Of a DNA stretch of 20,049 nucleotides, positions 14,339 through 20,049 are shown piece by piece. The DNA is taken from IMG/VR virus record IMGVR_UViG_3300010151_008053, positions 1-20,049 of that record, one strand, 5' to 3'. Positions within the stretch are counted from its first letter, which is position 1, and every line of letters starts with the position of its first letter. A program made the translations under genes and the position numbers. The DNA comes from a virus. The notes beneath the pieces were generated by a model, which was not told where the DNA came from, did not search any database, and saw nothing but the letters and a program-made list of their open reading frames with translations.

Positions 14339-15379
14339 ATGGTGTTACCAGAGGCATATGTTATTCAAAAATTTTATCAATTTGCAGGTTCACCAAAATA
14401 TAATAGATTAACCAAAACCTATCAAGGGGGGTGCCCCGTATGTCGTGAGGGCAAATCTTGGGGAAGAAAAAGAAGATTATTTTATGTTGTAAAAGACAAC
14501 TACTTTCATTGTCATAATTGTGGATGGCATTCAAATCCAACAAATTGGATTATAGAAGTTTCAGGAAGTACATTCGAAGACTTAATAGAAGAAAGTAAAG
14601 AGTTTGATATTCTACCTGAAGATATTTCAAATACAAATTCAAAAATAAATGAAACTGTATCTAATATTCTTAAACAAAAGTTACCAGAAGATAGTATAAA
14701 TTTATTTGATAATAACCAAGTAAGCTATTTCAAATCGAATGCAATAGTTCAAACTGCATTAAGATATATTACAAACAGAAAATTAGATACTGCATGCAAT
14801 AAACCTAAAAGTCTTTGGTTGTCTTTAAAAGATAAAGTTCATAAGAACAGATTAATAATACCGTTTTATGATGATAATAATAAAATAGTACACTACCAAA
14901 CAAGAACGTTACTCAAGAACGATGAAAAATTTAAACCCAAATATTTGTCAAAAATAAACAGCGATAAAAGCGTTTTCAATATTAATCAGGTAGACGAAAG
15001 TTTAGATAGGATGTATATATTTGAAGGCCCTATAGATTCATGCTTTACGACTAATGGGGTTGCTGTTGCAGGTATTACTGAAAATAGTTCTAAGTTATAT
15101 ACGAAACTTCAATATGAACAACTTAATAAATTTCCATTTCAAGAAAAAGTAATTGTACTAGACTCTCAATGGCAAGATACTGCATCTAAAAACAAAACTA
15201 AATTTTTACTTGATGCCGGGCTGTGTGTTTTTATATGGCCAAAAAATTTAGGTTTAAAATACAAAGACTTTAATGCAATAGCTGTTGGTGAAAAAATGAA
15301 TAAAATACCCGCTACATTTGTTGATCAACATTCATATAACGGGTTAAAAGGTAGAGTTGTTTTATCTCAAATAAATTAA
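14339..15379 (+). CDS. 61: DNA primase, T4 gp61-like
   Basis: The 346-residue protein matches T4 gp61 (342) in length and layout. An N-terminal zinc ribbon has Cys32-x2-Cys35 and Cys58-x2-Cys61. A Toprim-like catalytic domain has FEGPIDS with Glu229 and Asp233, and VIVLDSQ with Asp275. It would lay RNA primers in complex with the gp41 helicase encoded at 4575. The ATG at 14339 is placed by the upstream promoter; a GTG follows directly as second codon. The 3' end overlaps the convergent minus-strand gene by 4 bases, with no clear terminator between them. Confidence 0.9.
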   Translation: MVLPEAYVIQKFYQFAGSPKYNRLTKTYQGGCPVCREGKSWGRKRRLFYVVKDNYFHCHNCGWHSNPTNWIIEVSGSTFEDLIEESKEFDILPEDISNTNSKINETVSNILKQKLPEDSINLFDNNQVSYFKSNAIVQTALRYITNRKLDTACNKPKSLWLSLKDKVHKNRLIIPFYDDNNKIVHYQTRTLLKNDEKFKPKYLSKINSDKSVFNINQVDESLDRMYIFEGPIDSCFTTNGVAVAGITENSSKLYTKLQYEQLNKFPFQEKVIVLDSQWQDTASKNKTKFLLDAGLCVFIWPKNLGLKYKDFNAIAVGEKMNKIPATFVDQHSYNGLKGRVVLSQIN

Positions 15380-15798
15380 CGTGCAGGCCCGGCTCCAGGT
15401 CCTGTTTCGACTGTATGTAAATATCCTTTAAGGTTTTCAATAAGTGAGCTTAACTCCATTGCAACTCTTGCAATCTTCTTAGTTTCAGCACCTGCAATTT
15501 TATTAAAAAGCGTATCACAACTAGCTGCATGAAGGAGAGATTGAACTGAATCAGGTTTTTCACTATTAAGATAATTAGTAAATTCTTCCATAGCACCAAT
15601 AATACCTACTAATTCTTGGGCCTGTGCTGCATTACTCTGTGCTGTAACTTCGCCACCGTCTAATGCCGGTGCATCTACATCATACTCTGTTACCTCGGTA
15701 CCCGGGTCTAACTGGGTTTCCATAGCTTCAGTATCTGTTATTTGAATTGTCTCATCTTGTTCCAATACATGAACAAAGTGTTTGCCAAAAAAGCTCAT
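15376..15798 (-). CDS. Hypothetical acidic protein, probable late gene
   Basis: A 140-residue minus-strand protein starting MSFFGKHFVHVLEQDE. It has an acidic Thr/Glu/Asp-rich N-terminal half, an Ala/Gln-rich helical centre (QAQELVGIIGAMEEFTNYL), a second helical block (ARVAMELSSLIENLKGYL) and a Gly/Pro/Ala tail. No family is recognised. A late-promoter-like CATAAATA 5 bases before its ATG and its strand suggest late expression and perhaps a virion or assembly role. Confidence 0.72.
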   Translation of the reverse strand: MSFFGKHFVHVLEQDETIQITDTEAMETQLDPGTEVTEYDVDAPALDGGEVTAQSNAAQAQELVGIIGAMEEFTNYLNSEKPDSVQSLLHAASCDTLFNKIAGAETKKIARVAMELSSLIENLKGYLHTVETGPGAGPAR

Positions 15799-15830
15799 GT
15801 ATATATTTATGCTTTTGAATAAATATTAAC
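15799..15830. promoter_or_regulatory. Back-to-back late-like promoters
   Basis: Minus strand: CATAAATA on 15811-15804, 5 bases before the ATG at 15798. Plus strand: AATAAATA at 15818-15825, 5 bases before the ATG at 15831. Each matches the T4 late consensus TATAAATA at 7 of 8 positions. Both divergent genes are thus probably late and both mRNAs leaderless. Confidence 0.7.
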
Positions 15831-16310
15831 ATGGGTAGTTTAAAAATTTTAGAAGAAGATCAAATAAAAATGTATAATAAGTGGGTGAGAGGCATTGCTA
15901 CCCGGGAACAAAAACCCACCCATGTAACAGTTGGAGATCTTCTACAAGCATCAGGACGTAACGATAATAATAAAGCTCCTCTTCAATTACCGTTTCCTTT
16001 AACTCATATTGTTGAAGATATGGGTAGTTTATATGTTGCTACAGATAATATTCAAGCTAAAGCAGATATGGCAAAAAATAATCCAGTTGTTACAGAAAGC
16101 GACAATGCTTTAGATAGTTTAAAAGGATTTGTTCGTAAATGTAGGAAAATTAAAGCAATAATTGAATCGATGACTAGTGATTTAGATATAATTGTTGATA
16201 GAAAACCTTACGAAAGTCACAATTCAGAACCAGAAGACAATAGTGATGAATCGCTAAGCGCACCTACTGACTCTGGAGGTTCGCAAGCTATTAATAAGTT
16301 ACCGACATAA
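15831..16310 (+). CDS. Hypothetical protein, probable late gene
   Basis: A 159-residue protein with a helical N-terminus (KILEEDQIKMYNKWVRGIATREQ), a central region PLQLPFPLTHIVEDMGSLYVA, a basic helix (LKGFVRKCRKIKAIIESM) and a disordered Ser/Asp/Glu-rich tail. No family recognised. Unlike the other plus-strand operons it starts with a late-type element, so it may be expressed late despite lying on the early strand. Confidence 0.7.
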   Translation: MGSLKILEEDQIKMYNKWVRGIATREQKPTHVTVGDLLQASGRNDNNKAPLQLPFPLTHIVEDMGSLYVATDNIQAKADMAKNNPVVTESDNALDSLKGFVRKCRKIKAIIESMTSDLDIIVDRKPYESHNSEPEDNSDESLSAPTDSGGSQAINKLPT

Positions 16311-16558
16311 TGCTTTTTCAAGAATATTATACTTTAGATGAGCTTACCGATCAAGTTGACAACGGGGTATATTCTGATCCTAGACATCTTACATCGGTAT
16401 TAGCAATTTCAGTCGGTACCAGTCATTTAGACTATTCTGCAGCTTTAAAAATATTAGACTACTTCTTTCAAGGTTGGCCCGCTTCGAAATCAGGACGAAA
16501 AAAAGAAATGCAAAAATGGGTTAATGAACTTCGTAAGCATATAGATAAAGCTAGTTGA
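16310..16558 (+). CDS. Small hypothetical protein
   Basis: An 82-residue protein whose ATG shares a base with the preceding stop (TAATG). It is helical, with YYTLDELTDQVDNGVYSD, ALKILDYFFQGWP and a basic C-terminal helix. No family recognised. Its end contains the -35 of the next promoter. Confidence 0.68.
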   Translation: MLFQEYYTLDELTDQVDNGVYSDPRHLTSVLAISVGTSHLDYSAALKILDYFFQGWPASKSGRKKEMQKWVNELRKHIDKAS

Positions 16559-16588
16559 TAATCGTCCTTTCTACATTATAATAATTAA
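16555..16588 (+). promoter_or_regulatory. Sigma70-like promoter of the membrane-protein operon
   Basis: TTGATA at 16555-16560, 16-base spacer, TATAAT at 16577-16582, then 6 bases to the GTG at 16589. The -35 overlaps the stop codon of the preceding gene. Confidence 0.75.
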
Positions 16589-17017
16589 GTGATTCAAGTA
16601 GTAAAATCTTTATCTATTGTCGTTATAGTAAGTGCATTTTTAGGAGGTTGCGGCTATCTTCTTGGTTATAATTTCTTTGCTATATTTGGAATAACGTTTA
16701 TTGGTCAATTTATCATTTATGATCTTTTTTCTCGTTGGAGAAGATCAGGATTGGAAGTAGAATTCAGAAGATTAGAAAACGAAAGAATAAAAGCTTTTTC
16801 AGAACAAGGATTAGAAGTTACTTGCCCTGTAGAAAGTTGTATGCATAAGACGTTTGTTCCTATAATTATTAGCGAAGACAATGAATATGATTGTCCAAAA
16901 TGTAATGCAGGAATAAAAATATATGTTGGTACAAAAAGTTTTCTTAAAACAACGCCAATAGACGGAGATCCATTTGAAAAACACAATTTTGTAACGAATA
17001 CTGATTATGACAACTAA
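16589..17017 (+). CDS. Small membrane protein with C-terminal zinc-ribbon-like motif
   Basis: The GTG start is set by the promoter 6 bases upstream. The 142-residue product has two hydrophobic segments within residues 4-46 (around SIVVIVSAFLGG and FFAIFGITFIGQFIIY), likely a membrane hairpin, then a charged helix (about 50-75) and a four-Cys cluster: Cys79-x4-Cys84 and Cys102-x2-Cys105, which could bind zinc. Both termini may lie in the cytoplasm. A membrane-anchored zinc ribbon could tether a replication, transcription or host-takeover factor to the inner membrane; this is inference. It overlaps the next gene by 11 bases. Confidence 0.75.
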   Translation: MIQVVKSLSIVVIVSAFLGGCGYLLGYNFFAIFGITFIGQFIIYDLFSRWRRSGLEVEFRRLENERIKAFSEQGLEVTCPVESCMHKTFVPIIISEDNEYDCPKCNAGIKIYVGTKSFLKTTPIDGDPFEKHNFVTNTDYDN

Positions 17018-17402
17018 AAATAACGATTTAAAATTTAATGAACAAAATGGTTCGGTAATAAATCCTGTACCTCCCGGTAAAAGTACAGGAAGATATCACG
17101 ATACGTTATTACGTGAATCGTATGAAAAGGGTATACTTGCAGCTACCGGAACTTTAGACGCAAAAAATAAAGAGAGGATTGTGGAAAATTTAATCAAAGT
17201 TATTTTTGATGATATTTTGAGTCAAAATTCAGATAGAATTAAAAGCAATCATAATATTCTAAAATTAAATTTACAAGTTATTGAAAATGCAATTAAAAAT
17301 ACAAAATTAAGTAATTTTATCTTTAACCCCGAAAGGATTGCATCTATAATAGAAGGGTATGCTAAAGTCATTGAACAAAAAAGTATTAACAGAAATGTCT
17401 GA
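17007..17402 (+). CDS. Hypothetical protein
   Basis: A 131-residue protein whose start overlaps the membrane-protein gene by 11 bases. The N-terminal 35 residues look disordered (NPVPPGKSTGRYHD); the rest is helical (KERIVENLIKVIFDDIL, LKLNLQVIENAIKNTKL, ERIASIIEGYAKVIEQ). No family recognised. Part of a tightly overlapping operon from 16589 to 17950. Confidence 0.7.
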   Translation: MTTKNNDLKFNEQNGSVINPVPPGKSTGRYHDTLLRESYEKGILAATGTLDAKNKERIVENLIKVIFDDILSQNSDRIKSNHNILKLNLQVIENAIKNTKLSNFIFNPERIASIIEGYAKVIEQKSINRNV

Positions 17403-17643
17403 CGAAGAAATTTCAAGGTGGTTGTGTCTATTTGATGCAGTAAACTATGTTGCAGCAAAAGCTGATCAGCTTGGAATGGATGTAAACAAGAACAATTCAT
17501 GGATAAAACCTCTTGCATTTAAAAATTACATTGCTGAAATGTATGAATCTGTTTATTTGAATTATAAAATGGGTGGAGATGTAGAAGTTGCACCAAGAAA
17601 CGTAAAAGAGTTCATATATCGAGAAGATGCACTACACGCCTAA
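17395..17643 (+). CDS. Small hypothetical protein
   Basis: I prefer the ATG at 17395, which overlaps the preceding stop by 8 bases and gives MSDEEISRWL, over the in-frame ATG at 17359. The 82-residue product is helical and rich in aromatic residues (LCLFDAVNYVAAKADQL, IAEMYESVYLNYKMGG). No family recognised. It overlaps the next gene by 17 bases. Confidence 0.68.
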   Translation: MSDEEISRWLCLFDAVNYVAAKADQLGMDVNKNNSWIKPLAFKNYIAEMYESVYLNYKMGGDVEVAPRNVKEFIYREDALHA

Positions 17644-17950
17644 TACATCTTTAAGGGTACCCATTGAAAATCAAGGACGGAAAATTGGCGGTCCTACTAT
17701 ACCAAGCCAGCAACGTAACCTTGCTCCTAGAGCTATGCAAAGAAGATCATTAGTCCCCGGTGTATTATATACATTATCCTATATAAAAAAGGAAGAAAAC
17801 GGGAATATGGCTTATTCCTTTAAAGGGCAAGATGGTTCTATGATAGTAGAAACGTTTCGTTCCTGTCAAGAAGCTGATATGTTTATCGCAGGTATTAAAA
17901 ATGAATCGATACCGGAATACGAACAGTTTTATAAAAAATTAAAAACTTAA
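17627..17950 (+). CDS. Small hypothetical protein at the end of the plus-strand operon
   Basis: A 107-residue protein with a basic, probably disordered N-terminal half (RKIGGPTIPSQQRNLAPRAMQRRS) and a beta-rich C-terminal half (VLYTLSYIKK, MAYSFKGQDGSMIVETFRS) followed by a helix. No family recognised. It overlaps the preceding gene by 17 bases and the convergent minus-strand gene by 4 bases, just before a strong hairpin. Confidence 0.7.
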   Translation: MHYTPNTSLRVPIENQGRKIGGPTIPSQQRNLAPRAMQRRSLVPGVLYTLSYIKKEENGNMAYSFKGQDGSMIVETFRSCQEADMFIAGIKNESIPEYEQFYKKLKT

Positions 17951-18834
17951 GAAGTTGGGCCGAAAGGCCCGTCTTCTGGTTCTTCAGTGTTTCCATAGCC
18001 TCCATACACATCGTCATAACCAAAGTCTTGGTAATCAAATATTGCTTTAGATAATTCTTCAAGATCACCATCATAACTCTTATTAGGTGACCTGGAATTT
18101 GTACCTTCGTCCATTCTACCAGAGAATTTATCATCATACACTTGATCGCTTCCCCCTTCTGTACTTAAACCAGGCTCAAAACTGTAATCGTAACGTTTAG
18201 CCTTAATCATCCATACATAGTGACCAGCAAGAGGATTGATTCTAGCAACGTCCTCGTCTAATCTCTCTGTTATCTCAAACTGTTTACCTGTTCTAGGCCA
18301 TGGTCTGTCATCACCATACTCAGATAATATGAATACATCACCGGCTTTTGGCTCTTGAGGGTAGCCAAACGAAGCATAAAAGCTACTAATATGTATATAA
18401 GCAGTTAATTCGTCGTCTGAATCAAACCCATACTTCTGTAATATTACTGCATTTTCGTTTAACTCGATTGCAACTATTATTTTCTTTGGATCTGTGAAAA
18501 CTTTAGTAGGGTCTTCACCATATATGTTACCAGGACCACCACCTTCACCATTTATAGCACCTTGAGGTACACCATCTGCTGATAAAGTCTGGTATGGGTT
18601 TTGATAATACGTTACTTCTTGTCCATATAAGGCAATAATTTCTTCCCACCAATTATCTATTACAATTCTCTCACATTCGTTTTGAGATTTGTTTGTAAAT
18701 CTAAAACATTGATTATAGGGCTTAGGACCAGGATAAATTGAACCAGGGTTATCTGGATCGGGTGTAGGAACACCTGGTAAAAACTGAGGCATGATTTGAT
18801 TCATCCCTCTATATCTGTCCATTTCTACTGCCAT
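17947..18834 (-). CDS. Neck/head-closure protein, T4 gp14-like (probable)
   Basis: The 295-residue minus-strand protein contains a pattern I associate with neck (gp14-type) proteins of marine T4-like phages: a helix leading into IIALYGQEVTYY, a YGEDPTKVF block, a strand IVAIELNEN followed by KYGFDSDDELTAYIHISSF, EPKAGDVFIL, QFEITERLDED and MIKAKRYDYSFE near the end. gp14 joins head to tail after packaging. The N-terminal 40 residues are Pro-rich and the C-terminal 60 are acidic, Gly/Tyr-rich and probably disordered. Its ATG overlaps the upstream stop (TAATG), so the two are co-translated. The family call is from memory; another virion protein with the same fold is possible. Confidence 0.6.
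   Translation of the reverse strand: MAVEMDRYRGMNQIMPQFLPGVPTPDPDNPGSIYPGPKPYNQCFRFTNKSQNECERIVIDNWWEEIIALYGQEVTYYQNPYQTLSADGVPQGAINGEGGGPGNIYGEDPTKVFTDPKKIIVAIELNENAVILQKYGFDSDDELTAYIHISSFYASFGYPQEPKAGDVFILSEYGDDRPWPRTGKQFEITERLDEDVARINPLAGHYVWMIKAKRYDYSFEPGLSTEGGSDQVYDDKFSGRMDEGTNSRSPNKSYDGDLEELSKAIFDYQDFGYDDVYGGYGNTEEPEDGPFGPTS
17951..17976. terminator. Hairpin terminator between convergent operons
   Basis: GGGCC-GAAA-GGCCC at 17957-17970 (GNRA tetraloop on the plus strand) is extended by GAAG/CTTC arms (17951-17954 and 17973-17976). On the minus strand it is followed by a T-rich run (TTAAGTTTTTAATTTTTT), the form of a Rho-independent terminator. On the plus strand the following sequence is only moderately T-rich. 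It lies within the last codons of the minus-strand gene. Confidence 0.65.
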
Positions 18835-19229
18835 TATACTAAATTATCTGTAGTTGTTGTTGGTTGTGGTTTTTCTACTTTTGTTTTTAACAAATAATAC
18901 TCACCATTTGGTTTTACCTCTATAGCTATACCTGTCTTTTTTAACCCTTTTGGTCTTCCAGGCTTTAATCTATTTACACCAAAACGTTTGGTTAGCATAT
19001 AAGCATCTTTTGGTGATATTTTAATGTATTTTGGGCCTACTCTTTGTTGTAATATTCTATATGCTGCGGGTAGCGAGGTATCATTTTGGAGATAATTAGC
19101 TACCGTCTGTGGTGACTTACGCAATCCCGGGTCTTTTGGTATTGCTCGTTGGTGTCTATGATTAACACCTGGAATATTTCCTGTATTAAATCTTTCTTCA
19201 ATCATAACGAAAAACTCTTTAAAGGTCAC
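18834..19229 (-). CDS. Hypothetical basic protein, probable late gene
   Basis: The open frame starts at a GTG at 19229 (MTFKEFF...), 5 bases after a late-like CTTAAATA; an ATG at 19205 with a purine stretch AAAGAG upstream would give 123 residues. I favour the GTG because spacing matches the other late starts, but the ATG is possible. The 131-residue protein is basic with IPKDPGLRKSPQTVANYL, RVGPKYIKISPKDAYML and GRPKGLKKTG segments, ending in a Thr-rich tail. No family recognised. It is the first gene of the operon with the neck-like protein. Confidence 0.7.
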   Translation of the reverse strand: MTFKEFFVMIEERFNTGNIPGVNHRHQRAIPKDPGLRKSPQTVANYLQNDTSLPAAYRILQQRVGPKYIKISPKDAYMLTKRFGVNRLKPGRPKGLKKTGIAIEVKPNGEYYLLKTKVEKPQPTTTTDNLV

Positions 19230-19242
19230 ATTTATATTTAAG
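19230..19242 (-). promoter_or_regulatory. Late-like promoter of the neck-protein operon
   Basis: CTTAAATA on 19242-19235 lies 5 bases before the GTG at 19229 (6 of 8 to TATAAATA). An overlapping TATAAATG (19236-19229) matches at 7 of 8 and would suit the ATG at 19205 instead. Confidence 0.5.
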
Positions 19243-19243
19243 C

Positions 19244-19270
19244 AAAAAAAAGCCCCTTTACAGGGGCTTT
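19244..19270 (-). terminator. Rho-independent terminator of the acidic-protein gene
   Basis: An 8-base-pair stem AAAGCCCC/GGGGCTTT (19249-19256 with 19263-19270), 6-base loop, and on the minus strand a run of eight T immediately after the GGGGC. It ends transcription from the gene at 19999 just before the next late promoter. Confidence 0.88.
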
Positions 19271-19291
19271 AAAAGGCTATCTTTTTTTGAC

Positions 19292-19999
19292 TTAATTGTT
19301 TTTCTGAAAGAATGATTGATCACCCTTTCCACCACCCTTAATCTTAGACTTCACTACATTAGCTTTGCCTTTAACAGATGTTGGGTTACCTTCTTTTTGA
19401 TTTACTAACGGTGTACCTTCGTCGGTTCCTTCACCATCAATACCGTCTTTAATTTTGCCATCGCCTTCGCTATGACCAACGGTCTGTGTATATTGTGAAT
19501 GAACAACGTTTGCACTACCAGTTACTGGTGTTGGGTTACCTTGCTTCTGGTTAACTAACGGTGTGCCAAGAACCTCAGCTTCAATTTCCTCACCAAAGTA
19601 ATTGAAATTCTCTTCATCCTCTTCAGGGTGGTCGCTTGTACCGTAATCTCTTACTTCACTCTTACGACCGGTCTTTTTGTCGAAACGACGAGCTCTGTCG
19701 CCCTTGTTTCCACCAAAGCGCTTCTCCTTCTCGGATTCATCTTCATCAGGGTCCCAGTCATCAGAATCACCGAGTTCGTCCTCGACGTCCTCGATATCAT
19801 CAACTGCGTCTAAAACGTCTGCTAATGCGTCATGTAAATGATGAGCTACTTCTTTAGGAATTGTAATTGTGAATGAATCAGACTCTTCAACATCGACATC
19901 TTCTACTGAATCGTCAATACCGAGTTCAACAGCGTCAATTTGTTCGTCGTCCATTACTTCTTCGTATAAACGGTCAAAAATAGATTTGTTCTTAGCCAT
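19292..19999 (-). CDS. Acidic protein with duplicated motif, possible prohead core or virion protein
   Basis: The 235-residue minus-strand protein starts MAKNKSIFDRLYEEVMDDEQ, has an Asp/Glu-rich N-terminal half including FTITIPKEVAHHLHDALADVLDAV (a probable helix), a Lys/Arg-rich patch (FGGNKGDRARRFDKKTGRK) and two copies of a GTPLVNQK-x-GNPT-x-V-x-G-x-ANVV motif at residues 145-169 and 195-219. No enzyme motif is visible. A perfect late promoter and its own terminator make it a single-gene late unit. Acidity and small size fit a prohead core or internal protein, but this is inference. Confidence 0.75.
   Translation of the reverse strand: MAKNKSIFDRLYEEVMDDEQIDAVELGIDDSVEDVDVEESDSFTITIPKEVAHHLHDALADVLDAVDDIEDVEDELGDSDDWDPDEDESEKEKRFGGNKGDRARRFDKKTGRKSEVRDYGTSDHPEEDEENFNYFGEEIEAEVLGTPLVNQKQGNPTPVTGSANVVHSQYTQTVGHSEGDGKIKDGIDGEGTDEGTPLVNQKEGNPTSVKGKANVVKSKIKGGGKGDQSFFQKNN
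19343..19567 (-). repeat. Two imperfect direct copies of a 75-base unit (150-base period)
   Basis: Copies lie at 19493-19567 and 19343-19417, within the acidic-protein gene. The encoded 25-residue units agree at 19 positions. TTGGGTTACCTT (plus-strand sense) is identical at 19381 and 19531. Confidence 0.85.
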
Positions 20000-20012
20000 A
20001 TTAGTATTTATA
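20000..20012 (-). promoter_or_regulatory. Perfect T4-type late promoter
   Basis: TATAAATA on 20012-20005, an exact match to the T4 late consensus, 5 bases before the ATG at 19999. The remaining 37 bases to the window end hold nothing I can identify. Confidence 0.82.
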
Positions 20013-20049
20013 CTCTCTTTGTTTATTTTTTCATTTTCCGCCTTAAAAT

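Noticed and set aside
15376-15425. GC-rich stretch at the primase/minus-gene convergence as a terminator
   Set aside because: Only a short imperfect stem can be drawn and there is no T-run on either strand.
19628-19857. Plus-strand frames of 61-73 residues
   Set aside because: Antisense to the acidic late gene, which has a perfect promoter and terminator.
1-20049. tRNA genes, CRISPR arrays, insertion sequences, MotA boxes
   Set aside because: The largest non-coding gap is about 73 bases; no cloverleaf, array-type repeat, transposase or MotA-type box upstream of the replication genes was seen.

Overview
The window looks like part of the genome of a T4-like (Tevenvirinae-type) tailed phage, most likely marine. 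It is AT-rich, nearly gapless and very compact, with many ATGA or TAATG stop/start overlaps. It carries a recognisable T4 replication set: replicative helicase (gp41), a probable helicase loader (gp59-like), ssDNA-binding protein (gp32), sliding clamp (gp45), RNase H-type 5' nuclease and primase (gp61). The gp32 resembles marine T4-like phage versions, with no zinc-binding Cys cluster. No host gene or tRNA is present to fix the host. A marine alphaproteobacterium or picocyanobacterium is plausible but not shown.

Layout. (1) Positions 1-4558 are an accessory region: a QueC-like PP-loop enzyme cut by the window edge, a class I methyltransferase, two minus-strand probable late genes, a class II glutamine amidotransferase, a second methyltransferase-like protein and a GDP-mannose 3,5-epimerase. 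(2) Positions 4575-10752 are the replication core: gp41 helicase, DHH phosphoesterase, an unknown, a gp59-like protein, gp32, a Pro/Gln-rich unknown, gp45 clamp and two unknowns. (3) Positions 10768-12740 hold two adjacent SDR enzymes that together look like an NDP-L-rhamnose pathway inserted into the replication region. (4) Positions 12745-15379 hold two small genes, RNase H, a small conserved-looking gene and primase. (5) Positions 15376-17950 hold a minus-strand late gene, then seven short plus-strand genes of unknown function, one of them a membrane protein with a zinc-ribbon-like tail. (6) Positions 17947-19999 are minus-strand, probably late structural genes, including a neck-protein-like gene and an acidic protein with a duplicated motif.

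Regulation is the most striking signal. Nine plus-strand gene starts are preceded by a sigma70-like promoter with an almost invariant layout: TTGAnn (TTGTAA once), a 15-16 base spacer, TATAAT-like, then only 5-8 bases to the ATG or GTG. A tenth promoter of the same design precedes gp32 but leaves a 65-base leader holding a hairpin and an unstructured A/U-rich tract, which suggests a T4-style autogenous operator. Five other starts carry a T4 late-promoter-like element (consensus TATAAATA) 5-7 bases before the start codon. In both classes the expected transcription start falls at or next to the start codon, so many of these mRNAs should be leaderless. Shine-Dalgarno sequences are almost absent.

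The accessory genes suggest two themes: 7-deazaguanine chemistry (QueC-like enzyme plus a separate amidotransferase, perhaps DNA modification) and nucleotide-sugar synthesis (GDP-L-galactose and NDP-L-rhamnose, perhaps for glycosylating DNA or virion). Neither the DNA transglycosylase nor any glycosyltransferase is visible here.
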